Positions 15,156 to 19,776 of a stretch of 19,776 nucleotides of DNA are shown here, piece by piece. This DNA comes from Oleispira sp963933055. GTDB taxonomy: Bacteria > Pseudomonadota > Gammaproteobacteria > Pseudomonadales > Oceanobacteraceae. The translations under genes and the position numbers were made by a program. The number at the start of each line of letters is the position of its first letter. Position 1 is the stretch's first letter. The notes under the pieces were generated by a model. It worked only from the letters and a program-made list of their open reading frames with translations. It was not told the DNA's origin and searched no databases. The stretch is from contig CAWVSY010000064.1 in the NCBI GenBank assembly GCA_963933055.1, positions 1-19,776 on the forward strand. The letters run 5' to 3'.

Positions 15156-15542
15156 TTATTGAATCGTCTGTTTGCTTTTATCAGCAGGCGCTTCGCACAT
15201 CTGGGGTTGATAAATCTGTTCGATTGGTTTGTCTGAATCTATTTGATCAATTTCATCATCAAGTTCATCAACGGCGGCGACTTGGTGATAAACCATTGAG
15301 GTATTGATAACACCATCAATGGCTGTGATTAAGTCAATACGATCTAAAATAATGCCTTGGTGTTTTGCTTCAGTCACAATGACAAATTTTCCTTGTTTAT
15401 CACTGCCATGAACTTCAAGATCAGGCTGCGTCTTTAATGCTTCTTCAACCGACTGATGCTTTTCTGCTTGGCAAAATACAATAAAGCTACTGATATGACT
15501 TTCTTGTGTCACATCATCTAAAGCAATCTTGTTTGTTCTCAT
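15156..15542 (-). CDS. napD: NapD chaperone with acidic C-terminal extension
   Basis: A 128-residue cytoplasmic protein. Residues about 14-88 are the NapD ferredoxin-like core (HISSFIVFCQ, VHGSDKQGKFVIV, TAIDGVINTSMVYHQV), which binds the Tat signal of NapA and holds back export until the cofactor is in place. NapD is normally near 85-110 residues; here a tail of about 40 residues rich in Asp and Glu follows (DELDDEIDQIDSD). The start overlaps the napF stop by 4 bases (ATGA), implying coupled translation. The core is clear; the tail has no assigned role. Confidence 0.92.
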   Translation of the reverse strand: MRTNKIALDDVTQESHISSFIVFCQAEKHQSVEEALKTQPDLEVHGSDKQGKFVIVTEAKHQGIILDRIDLITAIDGVINTSMVYHQVAAVDELDDEIDQIDSDKPIEQIYQPQMCEAPADKSKQTIQ

Positions 15543-16153
15543 AAATCTTCTCCGGCTGGATAGGCAACCCCTGAATTAATAGGCGCAGCATTCGGTGATG
15601 TAATAGGGCGAATAGTGATTGAGTCTGATGGACAAGTAGAAATACAAGCACCGCAACTGGTGCAATCTTCGATACTGATTTCAGGTATTTGAATGGCCCC
15701 AAAAGATACATTTTTTGGCCAAGGCATAGTGATCGCACGAGGATCGCAAACATCCTTGCAGCTTTGGCAGTGAGTTTGCTTTTTGGCTAGGCAAGAATCA
15801 TCGATGGATATGTCGAAATAAAAGGCGGTATTGTCTGTTTGTTTAATTAATGCGGCAGGTTTGCAAGAATCAATACAGGCCTCACAAAAAGTACACTCAC
15901 CGCGGTTAAAATCAATTTCTGGAAAGCCACCATCGGCTCTGATAATTATTTCTTCTTCACAGGCGGTAATGCATTCGTTGCAGCGAGTGCATTGATCAAC
16001 AAATAGAAACTCATTCAATGCCCAAGGTGGACGCTGAGGTAATAGTCCTACCGTGTTCGCTTCTTCAATCGCAGTATCAGAAACCTGTGCTGCTGATTTT
16101 AAAGAAGAAGGCCGCTTGAAAAAGGCGCGCCTGGAGTGATCTATTTGAGTCAT
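15539..16153 (-). CDS. napF: Ferredoxin-type protein NapF
   Basis: A 204-residue cytoplasmic iron-sulfur protein implicated in maturation of NapA, probably in assembling its 4Fe-4S cluster. Four Cys groups are visible: 55/58/61/65, 87/90/93/97, 121/129/132/136 and 164/167/170/174. Three are classic CxxCxxCxxxC motifs; the third is spread out (C-x7-C-x2-C-x3-C). An RRAFF segment sits near the N-terminus, as in other NapF proteins. AAGAGAA precedes the ATG on the minus strand. It is the second gene of the nap operon, after napE. Confidence 0.93.
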   Translation of the reverse strand: MTQIDHSRRAFFKRPSSLKSAAQVSDTAIEEANTVGLLPQRPPWALNEFLFVDQCTRCNECITACEEEIIIRADGGFPEIDFNRGECTFCEACIDSCKPAALIKQTDNTAFYFDISIDDSCLAKKQTHCQSCKDVCDPRAITMPWPKNVSFGAIQIPEISIEDCTSCGACISTCPSDSITIRPITSPNAAPINSGVAYPAGEDL

Positions 16154-16213
16154 TGAATTTCTCTTAATGACGATGCTGGGAGTTTATTATTGTTTTTATT
16201 ACTACTGTTATCA

Positions 16214-16381
16214 CTAACTGCCAGGAGGACCATTAAGCAGTTGCATAAACCAAACCATAAAGCCGTAGGCAGAAATGCCTCCAACGGTTAAAGCGGGTAT
16301 CACAATAAAAGTAAGAACAAGAGAAGTTGTCAGCTCTGCTTTCTTTGTGCGTGATTCGATTGAGGCTAGTTCATCAGACAT
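16214..16381 (-). CDS. napE: Small membrane protein NapE
   Basis: A 55-residue gene at the head of the nap operon. Translation begins MSDELASIESRTKKAEL and continues with one transmembrane helix of about 25 residues (LVLTFIVIPALTVGGISAYG), then FMVWFMQLLNGPPGS. This is the NapE/TorE pattern: an acidic cytoplasmic N-terminus, one helix, and the GxxAYGFxVWFxQ(L/M)xxGPPG end. NapE's role is not established. GGAG lies about 10 bases before the ATG on the minus strand. napF begins 60 bases downstream. Confidence 0.92.
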   Translation of the reverse strand: MSDELASIESRTKKAELTTSLVLTFIVIPALTVGGISAYGFMVWFMQLLNGPPGS

Positions 16382-16451
16382 GGCTGAATCACTCCGTTAA
16401 TTAATTAAATATAGAAATTATGATCTTAGAATAAGTCTAGAGGTTATTGGC

Positions 16452-16495
16452 AATAGCGCTATTTAATTGAGAGTAAAAATAGTGATGTATGTCAT
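16452..16495 (-). promoter_or_regulatory. Candidate nap control region: palindrome plus CRP/FNR-like site
   Basis: AATAGCGCTATT (16452-16463) is a perfect 12-bp palindrome. GTGATGTATGTCAT (16482-16495) keeps TGAT-N4-xTCA of an FNR box and, read another way, GTGA-N6-TCA of a CRP box. Both lie 70-115 bases upstream of napE, where anaerobic or carbon control of nap would be expected. No clear NarP-type inverted heptamer pair was found. The match to either consensus is partial. Confidence 0.3.
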
Positions 16496-16643
16496 TTAAT
16501 GTCGATATAGAGGCTAAAATAACCTGCAAATATCAGCTTGTTAAGCTAAGTGGATTATTAGTCTATAAACCAACTTCTTGTTGAGTATTTTAGTTTTTAT
16601 TTGCTTAAAAAATTATATATAAATTCTAAGAATATACAGGTAT

Positions 16644-16684
16644 AAAAAAAGGCCTAGTGATTAATAAATCATTAAGCCTTTTTT
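16644..16684 (-). terminator. Intrinsic terminator of trhO
   Basis: AAAAAAAGGC and GCCTTTTTT flank a further near-complete stem (GTGATT with AATCAT, loop AATA; one C-A mismatch near GGC). On the minus strand the hairpin ends in a run of seven T, the proper orientation for stopping trhO transcripts that end at 16743. The A run on the other side would let it work in both directions. Confidence 0.85.
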
Positions 16685-16742
16685 ATGGATGGTGATAAAT
16701 AGATTAATAAAATTGTTGGTCTATTGTGCTATTCGAGTATTT

Positions 16743-17735
16743 TTAATTCTTAGCACGCTGCTCTTCGCGAAAGCGAATTTTATCTCGGCGATGCTTTTCG
16801 ACGGTTTCTTTAACATCACCACCAAGGTGAACTTCGCCACGTTTTTTAGCCAGTTGCATTTGCAGTTCACGCTGCTTAAAACGCTCGCGCTGCTCATCGC
16901 TGTAGTTATCAATGCAGTGTGGGCAACTCACACCTTGAAGATAATCAGCGCTCAACTTTTCTTCTTCGGTAATTGGGTAGCGACATGCATGGCACTGATC
17001 GTATTGACCTTTTTCAAGATCATGATTCACGGCAACGCGGTTATCAAAAACAAAGCATTCGCCTTCCCACATGGTTTCTTCTTTTGGCACTTCTTCTAGG
17101 TACTTAAGAATGCCGCCTTCAAGGTGATAAACCTCGTCAAAGCCTTGTTCTTTCATGTAGGCCGTCGATTTTTCACAGCGAATGCCCCCTGTACAAAACA
17201 TAGCAACTTTCTTTTGCTTAGCCGGGTCCATGTTGTCTTTTACGTACTGCGGGAATTCACGAAAGGTCTCAGTATTTGGGTTTACTGCGCCCTCAAACGT
17301 TCCAATCTGGTATTCGTAATCATTGCGAGTATCGACCAAAACGACATCCGGATCAGAGATCAGCGCATTCCAATCTTTAGGCTTAACGTAAGTACCCACT
17401 ACCTGTTTAGGATCGATGCCTTCTATCCCCATGGTAACGATCTCTTTCTTCAGCTTCACCTTGGTGCGGTAGAAAGGCATGGTCTCGTCATAAGATTCTT
17501 TCGTAACAATGTTTGCTAAACGCTCATCCGTGCCTAACCACGCAAGAAGGGCATCAATGCCTTCGCGAGAGCCTGCAACGGTACCGTTAATGCCTTCTTG
17601 GGCAATCAGTAGAGTGCCGCGGACTTCATTGGCTTCCATAACATCTAATAAGGGTTGGCGAAGTTCTTGGAAATTTTCTAGGGTAACGAACTTGTACATC
17701 GCGCATACGACGATAGGAGCAGTTTGCTCAGACAT
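16743..17735 (-). CDS. trhO: tRNA uridine(34) hydroxylase TrhO (YceA)
   Basis: A 330-residue rhodanese-family protein. TrhO performs oxygen-dependent hydroxylation of U34 to ho5U, the first step to cmo5U in tRNA anticodons. The N-terminal domain carries LLIAQEGINGTVAGS. The rhodanese domain has VDTRNDYEYQIGTFEGA and the loop FCTGGIRCEKS with Cys181 and Cys187. The C-terminal part has two CxxC pairs (Cys248/251 and Cys271/274) that may bind zinc. Length is normal for the family. It has its own sigma-70 promoter and terminator, so it is probably monocistronic, and it is unrelated to the nap genes downstream. Confidence 0.95.
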   Translation of the reverse strand: MSEQTAPIVVCAMYKFVTLENFQELRQPLLDVMEANEVRGTLLIAQEGINGTVAGSREGIDALLAWLGTDERLANIVTKESYDETMPFYRTKVKLKKEIVTMGIEGIDPKQVVGTYVKPKDWNALISDPDVVLVDTRNDYEYQIGTFEGAVNPNTETFREFPQYVKDNMDPAKQKKVAMFCTGGIRCEKSTAYMKEQGFDEVYHLEGGILKYLEEVPKEETMWEGECFVFDNRVAVNHDLEKGQYDQCHACRYPITEEEKLSADYLQGVSCPHCIDNYSDEQRERFKQRELQMQLAKKRGEVHLGGDVKETVEKHRRDKIRFREEQRAKN

Positions 17736-17827
17736 GGGTCTTTCCTTTTATTGCGATCTGGAACGTAAAACCAGAGCATTGTTAATGGCTGTTTCAATTA
17801 ACAGCTGGCTCATTTGAGAGCGCGCGG

Positions 17828-17857
17828 ATTATATACAAATCTGAGGTGTTTTTCCAA
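17828..17857 (-). promoter_or_regulatory. Sigma-70 promoter of trhO
   Basis: On the minus strand a -35 element TTGGAA (17857-17852) is separated by 18 bases from a consensus -10 TATAAT (17833-17828). This is about 93 bases before the trhO ATG. A perfect 6-bp hairpin GCTGTT-TCAATT-AACAGC (17788-17805) lies in the predicted leader. Confidence 0.6.
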
Positions 17858-17916
17858 AATTACAGCGTAAACTGTGCATAACCCTATTTTAAGTACTGTT
17901 AGGCAGGATTGACCTG

Positions 17917-19086
17917 ATGATCTCTACCATCTCTGTAGCCAACTACCGTTCAATCATTGAGCTGGTGATGCCCATGGGGGCCCTTAATTTAATTACTGGC
18001 CTCAATGGCAGCGGCAAATCCAACTTATATCGCGCGTTGAGGTTATTGGCGGAAACGGCCCAAGGTGGGGTAGTGAATGCTCTCGCTCATGAGGGGGGCC
18101 TAGAATCGGCGTTTTGGGCGGGGCCAGAAAAAATTACGTCAAAAATGCTATCCGGGGAAGTTGAAGTACAAGGTGGCCCAAGAAAAAATGTTGTTCGTTT
18201 ACGCTTAGGTTTTAGCAGTGAAGAATTTGGTTATAGCATTGATCTAGGCTTGCCTGAACCGTCTTCTTCGGCGTTTTCTTTAGACCCAGAAATTAAACGA
18301 GAGTGCATTTGGGCAGGTCCAGCGTATCGTCCTGCTAGTGTTCTAGTCGATCGCAAAGGGCCTATGGTGAAAGTCAAAGAAGGCCGAAGCTGGCAAGTGA
18401 TTGCCCAGCACTTAAATAGCTTTGATAGTATGTTGAGTGAGGTTGGGGACTTTAACCTTGCGCCAGAAATTTTTCATATTCGAGAGTGGATTCGCAGCTG
18501 GCGCTTCTACGATCATTTCAGAACCGATAGCCAAGCCCCTGCGCGTCAGCCTCAGCTTGGCACTCGAACCCCTGTGCTCAGTCAGGATGGACATGATTTA
18601 GCCGCGGCCTTGCAAACGATTATGGAAATCGGTGATGAGAACGCGTTAGCCGAATCGATTGAAGACGCTTTTCCAGGGGCGCGTATTCATGTAGATGTTC
18701 AAGAAGATGGGCGTTTTATTTTGCGCTTCCATCAGCACGGATTATTACGCGCACTAACAGCCGCCGAGTTATCAGATGGCACATTAAGGTATCTATTGTG
18801 GGTAGCAGCTTTATTAACCCCACGGCCTCCAAAATTGATGGTGCTTAATGAGCCTGAAACCAGTCTGCATCCTGATTTATTACCAGCCTTAGGTCGTCTT
18901 ATAAAACTCGCCTCCAAATCAACGCAAGTTTGGGTTGTTTCTCATGCCCGTTTATTGATCAATGAACTTGGTGAGCCCGGAGATAGCCCGTGTAATAGTC
19001 TTGCTTTGTATAAGGAGTTGGGGCAAACCAAGATCGAAGGGCAAGACATGTTCTCAACGCCTAGCTGGCATTGGCCAGGTTATTAA
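17917..19086 (+). CDS. RecF/OLD-like AAA ATPase (COG4637-like)
   Basis: A 389-residue ABC/SMC-type ATPase without a membrane segment. Walker A is GLNGSGKS (28-35, Lys34). The signature is ELSDGT (284-289). Walker B with D-loop is LMVLNEPETSLHP (307-319), with Asn-Glu as in RecF/OLD-like enzymes. The H-loop is VVSHA (His343). No TOPRIM or HNH nuclease domain is appended and no partner nuclease is adjacent, so it does not look like a complete OLD- or Gabija-type defence module. AGGA lies 8 bases before the ATG. The biological role of these stand-alone ATPases is unknown. Confidence 0.88.
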   Translation: MISTISVANYRSIIELVMPMGALNLITGLNGSGKSNLYRALRLLAETAQGGVVNALAHEGGLESAFWAGPEKITSKMLSGEVEVQGGPRKNVVRLRLGFSSEEFGYSIDLGLPEPSSSAFSLDPEIKRECIWAGPAYRPASVLVDRKGPMVKVKEGRSWQVIAQHLNSFDSMLSEVGDFNLAPEIFHIREWIRSWRFYDHFRTDSQAPARQPQLGTRTPVLSQDGHDLAAALQTIMEIGDENALAESIEDAFPGARIHVDVQEDGRFILRFHQHGLLRALTAAELSDGTLRYLLWVAALLTPRPPKLMVLNEPETSLHPDLLPALGRLIKLASKSTQVWVVSHARLLINELGEPGDSPCNSLALYKELGQTKIEGQDMFSTPSWHWPGY

Positions 19087-19202
19087 TCGCTTAATATAAA
19101 ATTGGGTATAACTTTGGCATGACGGGATGAAGCTTAAGTTACTTATCTGATGGCCGTTAACTCAATAAAGACTATTTAATCCGTCGACTTGAGTACCGTG
19201 CA

Positions 19203-19532
19203 GTGATTCCATTTTTCTCTACGTTAGGGCATTTAATACATCGATTTAGCGGGCAGGCAGTAGCGCTAATTATTTGTACATTTTCAGCAGGCTATGTTCA
19301 AGCAGAATGCCGTGATTTTGATGCCATTGCCGCGGCTAATAAAAAAGCAGCTTCATATTTTAAGGAGGGTGAAGTTTTTCACCCAGGGGTTGTGCAAAAA
19401 AATCATCATACGTCCGGTAGAAAAGAAATTGCGAGTTATATAAAAACAGGCAAAAAACGTTACAGTATTTTCACGTTAGTGGATGATGATTGTAAGGTGA
19501 CATTTCGAAAACGCACTCGTCAAAATGATTAA
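19203..19532 (+). CDS. Small exported protein of unknown family
   Basis: A 109-residue protein from a GTG start at 19203; no in-frame ATG exists. A hydrophobic stretch (about 18-31) followed by YVQA-E suggests a Sec signal cleaved after residue 34, leaving about 75 residues. The mature part is basic, begins ECRDFDAIAAANKKAASYF and has two cysteines (36 and one near the end, in DDDCKV) that could form a disulfide. I do not recognise a family. No good Shine-Dalgarno is seen before the GTG, so the exact start is uncertain. It appears monocistronic, 116 bases after the ATPase. Confidence 0.6.
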   Translation: MIPFFSTLGHLIHRFSGQAVALIICTFSAGYVQAECRDFDAIAAANKKAASYFKEGEVFHPGVVQKNHHTSGRKEIASYIKTGKKRYSIFTLVDDDCKVTFRKRTRQND

Positions 19533-19776
19533 CTCTGCATTTTAAATACTAAACGTCGTCGATTTTTTTTAAAAAATATCGATGTAAAACATGACAGAAA
19601 TATTTTAAAACATGCCAAAAAATGCCAGTTGGACTAAAGCGAACCAGCATTCGTTGGTCTCTGGCGAAAAGGGTCTAGCGCAGAACAGGCCAATACTTTG
19701 TATTCAGTTGGGCTCAATTTTTCACGAATTAATAAGTAAATAGAATTAATTACCGACTTATTTTAAAAATTGCTTA
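19533..19776. other. Right-edge segment with no recognised gene
   Basis: The first and last thirds are A/T-rich. The centre (about 19610-19700) is more mixed, with a near-repeat ATGCCAAAAAATGCCA and a weak fold: GCCAG (19624-19628) can pair with CTGGC (19661-19665), and CGAA with TTCG inside it. On the minus strand two frames stay open for about 40 codons each without good starts. It could be a degenerate repeat or the leader of a gene beyond the edge. Confidence 0.3.

Larger units (their letters stand above)
16382..16742. other. 361-base intergenic region between nap and trhO
   Basis: No protein-coding gene is seen. From left to right it holds the napE leader and Shine-Dalgarno, a weak minus-strand -10 candidate CATAAT (16417-16422), a 12-bp palindrome, a CRP/FNR-like dyad, an A/T-rich stretch without recognised signals (about 16500-16640), and the trhO terminator (16644-16684). 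Confidence 0.6.

Noticed and set aside
16689..17519. Long plus-strand open frames opposite trhO
   Set aside because: They are antisense to a well-conserved gene in full agreement with its family, have no homologous motifs, and are low-complexity by-products of its codon use.
17917..19532. Defence system built on the OLD-like ATPase and the small exported protein
   Set aside because: No nuclease, helicase or toxin is adjacent, the ATPase lacks a nuclease domain, and the small protein is secreted and separated by 116 bases.
19620..19700. Integron attC site (a GTTGGAC core-like string is present)
   Set aside because: No matching RYYYAAC partner or typical attC fold lies at a suitable distance, and there is no integrase.

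Overview
The window looks like chromosomal DNA from a marine-type gammaproteobacterium of moderately low GC. Family content (CysD, ZapE, TrhO, a napEFDABC nitrate reductase operon, a PmrA/QseB-type two-component system) fits an Oceanospirillales- or Alteromonadales-like genome; this placement is an inference from gene content only. I see no tRNA, rRNA, CRISPR array, transposase or integrase.

Left part (1-3099). The first 39 bases are the N-terminus of a leftward cysD (sulfate adenylyltransferase subunit 2). Divergent from it run an alpha/beta hydrolase, zapE (TTG start) and a rhomboid protease that may be coupled to a 33-codon upstream ORF. The order cysD / hydrolase / zapE resembles a common gammaproteobacterial arrangement, but the rplM-rpsI genes that usually follow zapE are absent.

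Central operon (about 3146-9960, plus strand). Nine tightly packed genes encode a TlpA-like periplasmic thioredoxin, a DUF4266 lipoprotein ending in Gly-Gly-Gly-Cys-Gly-Cys-Asn, a DUF3570 outer-membrane barrel, an ApbE-type FAD:protein FMN transferase without a signal peptide, an OmpR-family response regulator, its histidine kinase, a small periplasmic cupredoxin-fold protein, an FTR1-family metal permease and an exported barrel-like protein. This is the most interesting part of the window. The barrel carries an Asp-Ser-Leu-Ser-Gly-Ser-Ser segment that matches the ApbE flavinylation consensus, so it may be the substrate of the neighbouring ApbE. A direct repeat CTTAAT-N5-CTTAAG, the form of a PmrA box, lies about 80 bases before the first gene and is a good candidate operator for the encoded regulator. 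My working model is a self-regulated envelope redox system (thiol, flavin, metal) coupled to iron or similar metal uptake. Substrate and direction of electron flow are not shown by the sequence.

Right-central part (9955-16381, minus strand). A LysE-family exporter ends directly against the central operon. Then come moaB and a periplasmic nitrate reductase operon transcribed napE-napF-napD-napA-napB-napC. napE is only 55 codons. NapA carries a Tat signal, an N-terminal 4Fe-4S site and the Mo-ligand Cys; NapB has two and NapC four haem motifs. NapG and NapH are absent, so electrons should enter through NapC from quinol.

Right end (16644-19776). A strong hairpin terminator lies behind trhO (tRNA U34 hydroxylase, minus strand, good sigma-70 promoter). 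Divergent from trhO is a RecF/OLD-like AAA ATPase, then a small exported protein of unknown family, then 244 bases with no recognised gene.
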